Shown piece after piece: positions 1-7,704 of a stretch of DNA of 64,000 bases. The DNA comes from Halomarina litorea (GTDB taxonomy: Archaea > Halobacteriota > Halobacteria > Halobacteriales > Haloarculaceae), in assembly GCF_024227715.1 (NCBI RefSeq), contig NZ_CP100448.1, positions 2,315,655-2,379,654 on the forward strand, read 5' to 3'. Under the pieces are notes generated by a model. That model did no database searches and was not told where the DNA came from. It saw only the letters and a program-made list of their open reading frames with translations. Positions within the stretch are counted from its first letter, which is position 1. Every line of letters begins with the position of its first letter. The position numbers and the translations under genes are program-made.

Positions 1-182
1 ACAAGACGAAGGTCGGCGGCGGGAGCCTCCTGTTGCTCCTCGGCACCGTCCTCATCGCCGTCCTCGCGTTCGTCTTGATGGCCACGGCCGCACAGGTCGT
101 CGTCGGCCTCCTCGGGACGCTCCTCATCGTCGTCGGGACGCTGTCCGTCGGCACCTCCGGCATCAACGGCCGGGCGGTCTGA
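1..182 (+). CDS. membrane protein, C-terminal part only
   Basis: This is the 3' end of a gene that begins before the window; the frame opens at base 3 and stops with TGA at 180-182, leaving 59 residues. They form two hydrophobic stretches of about 20 residues (Leu/Val/Ile/Ala/Gly-rich) separated by a short polar turn (ATAAQ), so at least two membrane helices, and end in a short polar tail. The sequence is too short and too generic to assign a family. The next gene runs toward it from the opposite strand. Confidence 0.6.
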   Translation, partial: KTKVGGGSLLLLLGTVLIAVLAFVLMATAAQVVVGLLGTLLIVVGTLSVGTSGINGRAV

Positions 183-206
183 GACCGGACGCCCGAGACA
201 CGCCGT

Positions 207-875
207 TCAGGACCAGCACGCTGGTATCGCGTCGAGCAAGTCGACGCGGTCGGTCGGCGTCGGTCCCCCCTCGAACGGGTCGCCCACGAGCACCGAGCGG
301 ACGCCGGCGCGGTTCGCGCCCGTGACGTCCGCCGCGCTGTCGCCCACGTGGGCCGCCTCGCCCGCGGCCACGGAGAGCGCCGACAGCGCCCGTTCGAACG
401 GTTCGACGGCCGGTTTGGCCGGTATCTCCCCGCCCGCACAGACGACCACCTCGAAGGCGTCCGACAGTCCGACCCCCTCGATTTTCGCCCGCTGTGCGTC
501 CGTCGGCCCGTTCGTCACCACGCCGAGTCGGTACGCTCCCTCCAACCGTTCGACCACCTCGCGCGCGCCCGGGAGTGCGACCACGTCCCGGTGGTCGCGT
601 TCGGCGGCGAACGCGCGCGCCACCGCCGCACCCGTCTCCGAGTCGTAGCCGCGTTCGGCCGCGAGCGCCCGGAAACACCGCTCGCGCAGGTCGGCCATCC
701 CGTTGGCCCGTTCGGCGAACTCGTCGAAGCGCTCGTAGTACGCCTCGACGGGGAACAGGGGGTCGACCCCGACCCGGTCGAAGGCGACGGCGAGGACCTC
801 GCCGGGGCTCCGGCAGTAGGTACAGAGCGTGCCGTCGAGGTCGAACGTGACCGCGCGGACGGGTGAGTCAGACAT
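207..875 (-). CDS. HAD superfamily hydrolase
   Basis: This 222-residue protein is probably a small-molecule phosphatase of the haloacid dehalogenase superfamily. All four motifs are visible: the nucleophile motif FDLDGTL (Asp12 and Asp14), Thr121 in VVTNG, Lys154 in IPAKP, and the acidic motif GDSAAD (Asp179, Asp183). The helical cap between motifs I and II (about residues 20-95) marks subfamily I. The substrate cannot be read from the sequence; phosphoglycolate- or nucleotide-phosphatase-like activities are common in this group. Its start overlaps the end of the upstream gene by 8 bp, so the two are co-transcribed, probably together with mch. Confidence 0.85.
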   Translation of the reverse strand: MSDSPVRAVTFDLDGTLCTYCRSPGEVLAVAFDRVGVDPLFPVEAYYERFDEFAERANGMADLRERCFRALAAERGYDSETGAAVARAFAAERDHRDVVALPGAREVVERLEGAYRLGVVTNGPTDAQRAKIEGVGLSDAFEVVVCAGGEIPAKPAVEPFERALSALSVAAGEAAHVGDSAADVTGANRAGVRSVLVGDPFEGGPTPTDRVDLLDAIPACWS

Positions 876-1371
876 CCTCGACCGGTCGGTAGTGTGCCTC
901 CTCGTCCCCGCCGACGCGTTCGGCGAGGCCGAAGGTGACCGCCCACTCCAGCACTCGTTCGACCCGTTCGCGCCACACGTCCGTCCAGTCGGTGCGCCGC
1001 GAGCGCTCCCACTGTGGGACCTCCTCGACGACGCGGTCGAACACCGCCTCGGCGTCGAGGGGGTCGTCCGCGCCGTCGAGGACGGTGAGGACCGCCTCGA
1101 CGGGGTGGACGCGTTCGCGGAACGCGCGCGCGAGGTCCACGTCCTCGGGGGCCTCGCCGGTCTGGTAGTACTGGCCGTCGGTCTCCGCGACGAGGCCGAG
1201 CGCCTGCATGAACGTTATCCACTCGCGGGCGGCGTCCCGGGAGGCGAGGTCCGTGTCCGCCACGAGGCGGGCACAGCAGTCGTCCTCGCTGCCGGGGACG
1301 AGCGGCATCGCCAGTCGTGCCCGTCCGAGGAACGACAGCGGGCGCGGTTCGGGGACGACCTTGAACCTCAT
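868..1371 (-). CDS. conserved haloarchaeal protein of unknown function
   Basis: This is a 167-residue acidic soluble protein that I do not recognise. It is Trp- and Arg-rich in its second half (WERSRRTDWTDVW) and predicted mostly helical. There is no signal peptide, membrane segment or metal-binding cluster, although two adjacent Cys occur near residue 32. It lies 10 bp behind mch and overlaps the HAD gene by 8 bp, so it is the middle gene of a three-gene operon. Length and spacing support a real gene; function is open. Confidence 0.75.
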   Translation of the reverse strand: MRFKVVPEPRPLSFLGRARLAMPLVPGSEDDCCARLVADTDLASRDAAREWITFMQALGLVAETDGQYYQTGEAPEDVDLARAFRERVHPVEAVLTVLDGADDPLDAEAVFDRVVEEVPQWERSRRTDWTDVWRERVERVLEWAVTFGLAERVGGDEEAHYRPVEDV

Positions 1372-1381
1372 CGCTCCCCCA

Positions 1382-2317
1382 CTACCGCAGGCCGAAGGAG
1401 TCGGCCAACATCTCCTCGTCTACCGCCCCGAGGGTGTAGGTGTCCCCGCCGGCCACGTCGATAGTGACCTGCGCGGGGGCGAAGACGCTCTCGGGCACGT
1501 CGTAGAAGTCCCAGTCGGCCTGCTCGAACAGGTCGGCGAACGGCGTGCCGTACTCGTCGCGTGCGGTCGAGGGCACCTCGTCGAAGCGGTCGAACTCGCT
1601 GTCGACGACGAGGTGGACCTCCCCGCCGTAGGCGAGGGCGTCGTTCGTCCGGGCCATCGCGCCCTCCTCGCTGGCGGCGACGGGCGCGACGGGCGCGGCG
1701 GCGCTCACCGAGAGGACGTCGAGGGGGTCGTAGCCCAGTTCCGAGAGGCGGAAGGCGGCGAGTTCGCCCGCGCGAGCGGCCGTCGCCACGCTCCCCGTGA
1801 TGCTCGCCGTCGAGTAGGTGGGCAGGAAGACGCTCCCCACGTCGACGCCCGCGTAGTCGGCGACGTGTTCGGCCGTCGCCTCGGTGGGCAGTTCGTCCGA
1901 CTCTAAGGCGAGGACGGCGAAGTCGAACTCGTCGGCGTAGCCGATGCGGGCGAACTCCTCCTCCTCGGCGACGAGGGCGCGCGCCGGACCGCTCCCCAGT
2001 GCCTCGTAGCCGTCGACCGACACCTCCCAGCCGGCCTTCTGGGCGCACAAAAGCGAGAGCGCGGGGTGGTCGGTCGTCACGTTCACGTAGGTCCGCGGGG
2101 TGCCCGCGAGTCGGCGGACCGAACTGGCGACGCTCGTCAGGCCCGCCGACTGGATCTCGGCGAGCAACATGCCCGCCTCGACTCCCCCCATCGCGTCGAC
2201 GCCGAAGTCGATCACCGTCGCGCCGTTGTCGAGTTCGAACGCGTCGATGGCGAGTTCGTCGAGGAAGTCGAGCGCCTCGTCGACGAGTTCCAACGACATC
2301 CGATTGAGACTCTCCAT
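1382..2317 (-). CDS. mch: methenyltetrahydromethanopterin cyclohydrolase
   Basis: The 311-residue protein matches Mch, which interconverts methenyl- and formyl-tetrahydromethanopterin; in haloarchaea, which do not make methane, the homologue acts in C1 metabolism with a pterin cofactor. Family features include the start MESLNRMSLELVDEALD, the Gly-rich stretch GVDAMGGVEAGMLLAEI, and PTYSTASITGSVATAAR. An in-frame ATG 93 bp further upstream would add a tail unlike the family, so the ATG at 2315-2317 is preferred; a CTTTAG box about 29 bp before it fits a leaderless promoter. First gene of the mch-unknown-HAD operon. Confidence 0.9.
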   Translation of the reverse strand: MESLNRMSLELVDEALDFLDELAIDAFELDNGATVIDFGVDAMGGVEAGMLLAEIQSAGLTSVASSVRRLAGTPRTYVNVTTDHPALSLLCAQKAGWEVSVDGYEALGSGPARALVAEEEEFARIGYADEFDFAVLALESDELPTEATAEHVADYAGVDVGSVFLPTYSTASITGSVATAARAGELAAFRLSELGYDPLDVLSVSAAAPVAPVAASEEGAMARTNDALAYGGEVHLVVDSEFDRFDEVPSTARDEYGTPFADLFEQADWDFYDVPESVFAPAQVTIDVAGGDTYTLGAVDEEMLADSFGLR

Positions 2318-2688
2318 GCGCGTGTCTGGGACGGTTTCGGCTAAAGGGTTTGTCAGTCGGGAGCCGCAGATTTCGGTGTTGCACGAGTAAGCCCGGTATG
2401 GAACACCCACCCTCGACGGGACGACTCGCGCGGCTCGCTGCGCGCTTCACTCGCTCCCGCACGTCACTCGCTCCAGTGCTTGCCGAGCCGTGCATCGTCC
2501 TCCCGTCACGCCCCTTCACTCCGCCAGGTTCCGCACCGCGCCTACCCGACTCCGTCGGCCGCGCACGAGGCGCGGCCAGCCGTCAGCACGGGGGTCGGGA
2601 CTCGGTCACCTTCGGAGGGAGCGGGGGAAGTGGAGTAGACGCTCTCGTCGCGTATCGCGAGTCGATAGGATGGCCCCCTACACTGGCA
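2318..2688. other. gene-free spacer with one hairpin
   Basis: These 371 bases separate the starts of mch from the end of the acyltransferase gene. I see no plausible gene. The mch-proximal end holds its promoter. The middle holds an 8-bp perfect inverted repeat with a 5-base loop (GGCCGCGC, 2557-2564, against 2570-2577). Reading frames crossing it on the plus strand lack haloarchaeal composition. Confidence 0.5.
2557..2577. other. 8-bp stem, 5-base loop hairpin
   Basis: GGCCGCGC is followed after ACGAG by its exact reverse complement. There is no T-run behind it on either strand, so it does not look like a classic terminator. It lies in the spacer behind the acyltransferase gene. Confidence 0.4.
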
Positions 2689-3165
2689 CTACAGCCAGGC
2701 GTCCAAATCCACGACCCGCTGGTTCGGCGGCGACCCGACGACCACCTTCCCCGGACCGACGTCCTCGGTCACCACCGCACCCGCCGCCACGACGCTGTCG
2801 GCCCCGAGTTCGACGCCCGGCGCGACGACCGACCCCGCCCCGACGAACGCCCCCTCGCGGAGGACGACTCGCTCGAAGACGTCGTTGCCGTGTGCCATCC
2901 CGTCCTCGTCGAGGGGATGGGTGACCCCGACGACGCTACAGTTCGGGCCGATTTGCACCTCGTCGCCGATTTTGGCGTTCTCGACGTACGTCCCCGCGTT
3001 GACGACCACGCGGTCGCCGAGGGTGCTCTTCTTCAGGGAGGTCCGTTCGTAGATGCCACAGCCGTCGCCGACCGTCGAGTCGTGGACGGTGACGAACTCG
3101 CGGACCTCCGACTCCCCGATCTCCGAGTCCACGATTCGCGCCGAGTCGTCTACCTGGTCGTTCAT
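2689..3165 (-). CDS. left-handed beta-helix acyltransferase-like protein
   Basis: The 158-residue protein is built from imperfect hexapeptide repeats ([LIV]-G-x-x) over most of its length, for example IGDEVQIG, LREGAFVGAGSVVAPGVELGADSVVAAGAVV, the fold of trimeric O- or N-acyltransferases of the WbbJ/LpxA/gamma-carbonic-anhydrase type. A C-terminal VVVGSPPNQRV resembles the VxGxPAK end of sugar O-acetyltransferases. His87-type residues lie in VTHPLDEDGMAHG. The ATG at 3163-3165 is preferred to a GTG 9 bp upstream. It is divergent from what was the HFX_2341-family gene before the element inserted. The acceptor is not predictable. Confidence 0.8.
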   Translation of the reverse strand: MNDQVDDSARIVDSEIGESEVREFVTVHDSTVGDGCGIYERTSLKKSTLGDRVVVNAGTYVENAKIGDEVQIGPNCSVVGVTHPLDEDGMAHGNDVFERVVLREGAFVGAGSVVAPGVELGADSVVAAGAVVTEDVGPGKVVVGSPPNQRVVDLDAWL

Positions 3166-3201
3166 AAGGGGCACACCCGGCGTCCCGGGTCAAGCGTATC
3201 G

Positions 3202-3238
3202 GTCGTCCGGGGTCTGGCACTTTTTATTACTACCACGA
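3202..3238 (+). promoter_or_regulatory. original (host-side) promoter of the interrupted HFX_2341 gene
   Basis: A TATA-like TTTTTATTA (3221-3229) lies about 27 bp before the ATG at 3252, the spacing of a leaderless haloarchaeal promoter. It aligns without gaps to the promoter in front of the intact gene at 7695-7731 with about 29 of 37 positions identical. The palindrome seen there is degraded here: the left arm GTCTGG is kept and the right arm is not. After integration this promoter faces the integrase gene. Confidence 0.6.
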
Positions 3239-3307
3239 CGCCATGTCACGTATGCAGACGCACATCGTCCCGGTCGGGTTCGACTACGACCGGCTCATCG
3301 CCCCGCT
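3239..3307 (+). repeat. left attachment-site direct repeat
   Basis: These 69 bases are identical to 7732-7800. They cover the start codons and the first 18-21 codons of the HFX_2341-family gene (reading MQTHIVPVGFDYDRLIAPL) and end abruptly at CCCCGCT; beyond that the two copies differ completely. Identity up to an abrupt boundary next to an integrase gene is the pattern of site-specific integration (attL). Confidence 0.85.
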
Positions 3308-3389
3308 GCGCTCCGCGCGGGTTTCGGAGTCTGCTAATGGCAAACACCGACGCAACCCTCGAACCAATCGCGCCCGACACGGCAGTTGA
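3252..3389 (+). pseudogene. 5' remnant of HFX_2341-family gene left of the element
   Basis: The frame from the ATG at 3252 encodes the first 18 or so residues of the regulator (MQTHIVPVGFDYDRLIAPL), then runs into element sequence and stops at 3387-3389 after 45 codons. An upstream ATG at 3243 is also in frame. The open frame overlaps the integrase start (3337) in another frame. It cannot give a functional regulator; the intact gene is at 7745-8653. Confidence 0.75.
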
Positions 3390-4359
3390 GCTTTACCTGA
3401 CCGACCGGCAAGCCGAACTTGCTGCGGAAACCCTCTCGTCCTACGAATACAAGCTGAGTCACTTCACCGAGTGGTGCGAGCGGGAAGACGTCGGCAACCT
3501 CAACGACCTAACCGGGAGGAAGCTGCTACAGTTCAAGCAGGACCGAGCAACCCACCTCGCACCCGTCTCTCTCAAGGGACAGATGGACACGCTACGGTCG
3601 TTCATCCGTTTCTGTGAATCCATCGACGCGGTGGTAACCGACCTGCACAACAAGGTACTCTCCCCATCGCTGAGCCAAGGGGACCGGGAACGTGACGTGC
3701 TGGTAGCCAAGGAGCAAGCAGAAGACGTCCTGACGCATCTCGGACGATTCCAGCACGCTTCCATGCACCACGCACTACTAACCGTCCTATGGCGATGTGG
3801 GGCACGCTCAGGGACAGTGCGGGCGTTCGACGTGCAGGACTACGACCCGGAAAACGCATGGCTACGTGCTGTCCACCGAGAAGGCACGCCCCTCAAGAAC
3901 AAAGAGAAGGGAGAGCGATTGATTGCGCTCAGTCCGGACACCTGCCAAGTGCTGAACGACTACGTAGACCACACGCGCAAGCAAGTTGCCGACGACCATG
4001 GTCGGCAACCGCTGTTCACCACGCAGTTCGGACGGGTGTCCAAGTCCACGATTCGAGAAACCTGCTACAAGTGGACTCACCCGTGTCAGTTCAACGGTGG
4101 CGAGTGTCCGCATGGTCGGGACATGGACAGTTGCCAAGCTCTCACCCCACCTGAGAAGGCCCCGTCCGTGTGTCCATCGTCACGTAGCCCACACGCATGG
4201 CGACGAGGAGCTATCACCCACCATCTGACCGAGGATGTGCCGGTGGAAGTGGTCAGTGACCGCATGAACGTGAGTCCCGATGTGCTGGAAGCGCACTACG
4301 ATAGACGGTCAGAGGAGGTGAAGGTGGAGCAAAGGCGGGGGTATTTGGACGGGCTGTAG
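3337..4359 (+). CDS. tyrosine recombinase / site-specific integrase
   Basis: The 340-residue protein has a SAM-like core-binding domain (about residues 12-110) and a catalytic domain with the full set of family residues: Arg157 in RCGARSG, a lysine in the KNKEKGE beta-turn (187-191), His286 and Arg289 in PHAWRRG, and the nucleophile Tyr321 in EAHYDRR. Between them lies a Cys cluster (Cys243, 250, 257, 266; PCQFNGGECPHG) resembling the zinc-binding insert of haloarchaeal virus and plasmid integrases. The gene begins 30 bp inside the element, next to the left repeat, as expected of an integrase that acts on that site. In the integrated state it lies 85 bp downstream of the host promoter at about 3225. 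Confidence 0.92.
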   Translation: MANTDATLEPIAPDTAVELYLTDRQAELAAETLSSYEYKLSHFTEWCEREDVGNLNDLTGRKLLQFKQDRATHLAPVSLKGQMDTLRSFIRFCESIDAVVTDLHNKVLSPSLSQGDRERDVLVAKEQAEDVLTHLGRFQHASMHHALLTVLWRCGARSGTVRAFDVQDYDPENAWLRAVHREGTPLKNKEKGERLIALSPDTCQVLNDYVDHTRKQVADDHGRQPLFTTQFGRVSKSTIRETCYKWTHPCQFNGGECPHGRDMDSCQALTPPEKAPSVCPSSRSPHAWRRGAITHHLTEDVPVEVVSDRMNVSPDVLEAHYDRRSEEVKVEQRRGYLDGL

Positions 4360-4432
4360 CACACTAACCTGAGCAAGACGGGCAGGGCTCATACATTCTT
4401 TTGACGACGAGTTTGCCAGCTCTGTATCTCTT

Positions 4433-4741
4433 TTACAAGCGGTGCGCTTCTAATCGTGACACGACATGTTTTCCCACGTAGAAAGACAGTACAAGTGAAA
4501 GAGAGAATATAATGCCATATGCGAAGAACATTGCAATTCCTATTCCAGAGACAGTTGCTAAACTAATGATTCCCAACAGTCCGAGGCCAATAGTGCCCAA
4601 AACCAGACTAACTGTGAACGACCCGTAGAGAATGTACTGGATATAGAGCATCCACGGTCGTTTTGAGGACGTGTACTCGCGTTCCATATCCACCTTCGAC
4701 ATTTTAGAGTAATCAGAATCGGAGTCAGACAATAGCACCAC
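4433..4741 (-). CDS. small membrane protein of the element
   Basis: A protein of up to 102 residues with a polar, acidic N-terminus and three hydrophobic segments (about residues 33-55, 56-75 and 76-93) ending in a basic tail. The frame opens with GTG at 4741; an ATG at 4702 gives an 89-residue version that keeps all membrane segments and may be the true start. No family recognised. It is AT-rich like the rest of the element and reads toward the integrase. Virus or plasmid membrane proteins of this size are common in haloarchaeal elements, but that is only context. Confidence 0.55.
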   Translation of the reverse strand: MVLLSDSDSDYSKMSKVDMEREYTSSKRPWMLYIQYILYGSFTVSLVLGTIGLGLLGIISLATVSGIGIAMFFAYGIIFSLSLVLSFYVGKHVVSRLEAHRL

Positions 4742-5089
4742 CTCGAACCGGGTGGATTGTGTCTATGGCAAGTCTGTTTACGTTCATAACTCGGATTCAT
4801 TGGTATCTGTGATAACATTAATTCATGAGAACGTACTCTTTGACAGTACATTCAAACGTCTAATATAGCAGTATATCAAACATTTCGGCATTACCGATAC
4901 CTCCGCTTATACTCTCCCACAGTCTTGCTCACCCGACTGCGTGAGCTTTCACTATACCGCCACCGCTTAGCAGCCACCCACTCTGCTCGCATTCCTGTCT
5001 TGGCCCCTACTGGTCAAAGCCACCAGCGTAGACCAGCCCTGCTGCCTGAACGTCAGTTCTGTGTGCTAACAACGTTATACGAGAAGTGC
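4742..5089. other. gene-free spacer in element
   Basis: These roughly 350 AT-rich bases lie between two minus-strand membrane-protein genes. I see no open frame worth calling, only weak inverted repeats such as CTCAC-N8-GTGAG near 4927. The part next to 4742 presumably holds the promoter of the small membrane protein. Confidence 0.4.
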
Positions 5090-5677
5090 TTATAGCCAAA
5101 TTACGACAGTCATTGATACCACGGTCCAGAGAAGGGTAGCCGCAACTACGATTGCATTACCTTTGTCCCGCGTTCGTGACTGGACCCACCGCCGTAGTTC
5201 TGTGAGTTTCAGGGTTTGGGCCGGGTCAAACGGGTGGAATGTGATTATATCGTGTTCTCGCTCTACGCTGTCTTTGTACTCAGCGAACACAATAGCATTA
5301 GGGCCAACCATTGCCCCAAGTTCCATATTTAGTTGATTCTCTATCGACTTGGGATGTCCAACTGCTACCTTGATACGCTGAACCTCGCCTGAGAGTGGAT
5401 AATACGAGTCAACCGCTTCTACTAACTCCTTGAATCCGTCCTCTCCCGTCTCGATTACGCCTACCCGTACCGACCCGGATTTGAATACGATTTCTTCCAG
5501 CGTGTCTATTCCATCTGTCGCTTGACGCCTATACCGTGAGAACCGGGGATACAATGGTGCAACAAGTCCAATTACGGCAGTGAGTCCGATTTGAAGCCCT
5601 CTCAGAATTGCCTCCCAACAGAGCCATGAAATACACTGAGAGACTACAGTACTGTTATGCGCTATGAGGAAACTCAT
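5090..5677 (-). CDS. two-helix membrane protein with a central soluble domain
   Basis: The 195-residue protein (from the ATG at 5677; a TTG at 5713 is the longer alternative) has a hydrophobic segment near residues 21-45 and a second at the very C-terminus (about 174-195). The region between, about 125 residues, is soluble and mixed alpha/beta in character (VRVGVIETGEDGFKELVEAV, VQRIKVAVGHP). With this arrangement both ends sit near the membrane and the middle domain on one side. I recognise no family. Its start overlaps the end of the zinc-ribbon gene, so the two are translated from one message. Confidence 0.6.
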   Translation of the reverse strand: MSFLIAHNSTVVSQCISWLCWEAILRGLQIGLTAVIGLVAPLYPRFSRYRRQATDGIDTLEEIVFKSGSVRVGVIETGEDGFKELVEAVDSYYPLSGEVQRIKVAVGHPKSIENQLNMELGAMVGPNAIVFAEYKDSVEREHDIITFHPFDPAQTLKLTELRRWVQSRTRDKGNAIVVAATLLWTVVSMTVVIWL

Positions 5678-5897
5678 TGTACGAGTCACAGTCAGGACAC
5701 TGAATAGTAGCAAGTATGTGAAAATTTGGAAATACTTCAGCTAAGCCGTTGTCACAGTTGTAACATGTATACTCAATATTTGATGGGTCTGTTGAGAATA
5801 CCGGAGTTTCATCGGGTATGAATAGCGGCTGCTCACCAGAGTCACTTCTTGACATGGCTTCCTGTTCGCTTATCGAGTCCATGCTAAGTTGGCGCAT
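5655..5897 (-). CDS. small zinc-ribbon protein of the element
   Basis: The 80-residue protein has an acidic Ser-rich N-terminal half and a single zinc ribbon: Cys45-x2-Cys48 and Cys67-x2-Cys70. Such modules usually bind nucleic acid or a protein partner. A TTAATA box about 31 bp before the ATG (rc of 5924-5932) is a likely promoter. It overlaps the start of the following two-helix membrane protein, which suggests the pair works together. I assign no specific role. Confidence 0.6.
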   Translation of the reverse strand: MRQLSMDSISEQEAMSRSDSGEQPLFIPDETPVFSTDPSNIEYTCYNCDNGLAEVFPNFHILATIQCPDCDSYNEFPHSA

Positions 5898-6364
5898 GGT
5901 ATGTACTATAAACTAAGATACATGTATTAAGTTGTTTGGTAAGACGCCTCGCCGTGTGCTATAGACGTGACTGGACGGACGACATCCCCACCCACCTACA
6001 CGTTCGTGCCCGTGCCTCCGGCGCTACGCGGGCTTTCGCTTTCCGCTAAGCAGCAAGTGACGCATACATCTGTTCGTGACGGGCAGGCAGACACTTGGTA
6101 CACTCTGCCGCACCAGTGACGCACACAATTTGTCAGCCTGCTTGCATGGTAAGCCGTGGCGCGTGTCGATGCTGCCTACCATGAACAACTTGCCAACATA
6201 TGAATTTTTGTGAATCATGATTTCATGAACGAATCTGTGCCAATCGTTGGGGAAATTGAACTGTCCATGGGAATGGCACCCATGTATAGAAATTTACAAA
6301 CAACATCTTTTCGTGCAGCCTGTGTGAATTAACAAATTTTTCCAGACGACTCCAGCAGCGGCTA

Positions 6365-6490
6365 CAGCACCGCACCGCACAGCACCGTACAGCACAGCAA
6401 CCACGCACGCGACCGCAACAGCACAACACCGCACAGCACCGCAACACACCGCACAGCACCGCACAACACCGCAACAGCACCGCACCGCAC
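6365..6490. repeat. low-complexity CAGCACCGCA short-repeat tract
   Basis: About 125 bases are built of irregularly alternating CACCGCA, CAGCACCG, CAACACCG and CAACAG units. On the plus strand G and T are scarce, giving strong strand asymmetry. Frames read through it give Cys/Gly/Val/Ala-rich nonsense, so it is not coding. Confidence 0.75.
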
Positions 6491-6527
6491 GAGACGCAGG
6501 TACCCGGTGCCCGTCTTACTTAGAATC

Positions 6528-6631
6528 TTACGTAAACCGTCTAAAGAAACGTCTACGTAGACTTCTGATGGAATATAGGTTACGTAAACCGTCTAAAGAA
6601 ACGTCTACGTAGACTTCTGATGGAATGTAGG
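6528..6631. repeat. 52-bp tandem direct repeat (two units) with internal palindromes
   Basis: Units 6528-6579 and 6580-6631 differ at one base (6575 A, 6627 G). Each contains two perfect palindromes, TTACGTAA at its left edge and GTCTACGTAGAC in the middle (6551-6562 and 6603-6614), with the shared core TACGTA. The arrangement is like iterons or a tandem operator for a dimeric DNA-binding protein. No spacer separates the units, so this is not a CRISPR. Confidence 0.85.
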
Positions 6632-7704
6632 GAATCGTCACGACCATGGCGTTAGTTCTACAACCAACATGGGCAGAACTGAGGCATTCCTGAAATCGCT
6701 GAGGATTCCTCAGTTTAGCCGCTATTGTATTTCTTACTTAGGTTAGTACCAAACATCATATTTTGACTACTAATTGCTCAAAACGGCTCTCAAGGAATCA
6801 CTGAACCAGTAGTTGCCAGCGATACGGAAATTTTACCTTCAAATAAAATTTTCTCGACATGGGTTACAATCCACCATTACACTTTTGGTCTGTACCCTGC
6901 CCGTCTATAATAACACACAACAAGAGATGCGCTCAAGCGACTTCGCCACCGTCACCACAATAGTACGTCGCTCACTCCTTTCTCACATTCCAGCTACCGT
7001 ACTGCCACCGCAGATTTGAGCAGCAGTTATCTACCCCCCAACTTCTCGTCAACATTCTCAAAATCATGAGCGTGTTACTGGTAGCTGAAACTGGAAATTT
7101 TGTCTCGGAGTCACCTACTACAGAGCACGCACGCATCCGCTTCGTGTCAAAAGGGGGTGGGGAGGCTTTATCATCATCTGAGTACATCAATGCTCAGTTA
7201 CGTACGTTCCAATAGCCAGCCTCCCTCATACAGGGGTTCGCTGGGGGTGGACATGTGGCCATTGTTGTATGAGTCGATGACTAGTAGAGGTTCATAAATG
7301 CCAAGGTAAGAGATGGTGTGCTAGAGGAATACATAAATATAGTCTGTAGGACTAATGGCCGGTGTCGGATTTTCGAGGGCCAATTAATAGTTCCGCGCGC
7401 AGGGAAGGCCAAGGGTCAATCCCCGGCCCCACTGTCATCGTAGGCCGGTGGCCCGACCATGTGCTGAAGAGTGTGACCGGGGGTGCCCGTCTTGTTCAAA
7501 TGGGTTATCAAACGAGCTAACCAACTGGTACGCCCGCCAGTTGCTCACCACGTTTGACAAGCTTGTCGCGGTGCGATAACGGTCAAATGGTGTGGGGGCA
7601 GGTCGTCTCAGCCAAAAAACTAAGCTACCAGCCTACATCGATTCCTCAGAAGCCCGCGACGGCGCGGGGGCAAACATCGGTAATGTGTGGTTGAGTGGTC
7701 CGGC

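Larger units (their letters stand above)
5898..7704. other. 1.8 kb repeat-bearing region without convincing genes
   Basis: Short open frames exist on both strands, but none has a recognisable domain, start signal or haloarchaeal composition. The region holds the CACCG-type low-complexity tract (6365-6490), the 52-bp tandem pair (6528-6631), an AT-rich stretch (6640-7350) and several perfect inverted repeats near the right end (AACTGG/CCAGTT at 7523-7542; GACAAGCTTGTC at 7556-7567). This would fit an origin, a partition site or integrase arm sites, but no function is proved. Confidence 0.5.

Noticed and set aside
2350-4359. 669-residue version of the integrase
   Set aside because: The extra part crosses a spacer, the antisense of the acyltransferase gene and the att repeat; the domain begins at the ATG at 3337.
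6024-6218. 64-codon minus-strand frame in the element
   Set aside because: No domain, no start signal and composition typical of random AT-rich frames.
6223-6480. Cys-rich frame over the CACCG tract
   Set aside because: The CCAVLC-type sequence is only the translation of the low-complexity repeat.
6528-6631. CRISPR array
   Set aside because: Only two head-to-tail units with no spacer between, and no cas genes in the window.
6813-7297. Three short frames (6813-7019, 6972-7190, 7100-7297)
   Set aside because: They overlap on both strands, with no recognisable motif or promoter; kept as part of the gene-free region.
7358-7431. tRNA-like segment: GCCGGTG / CCCCGGC acceptor-like ends followed by CCA, near a GGTCAATCC stretch
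   Set aside because: No T arm or anticodon arm can be formed in the right place and the acceptor has a mismatch. At most a very decayed tRNA relic.
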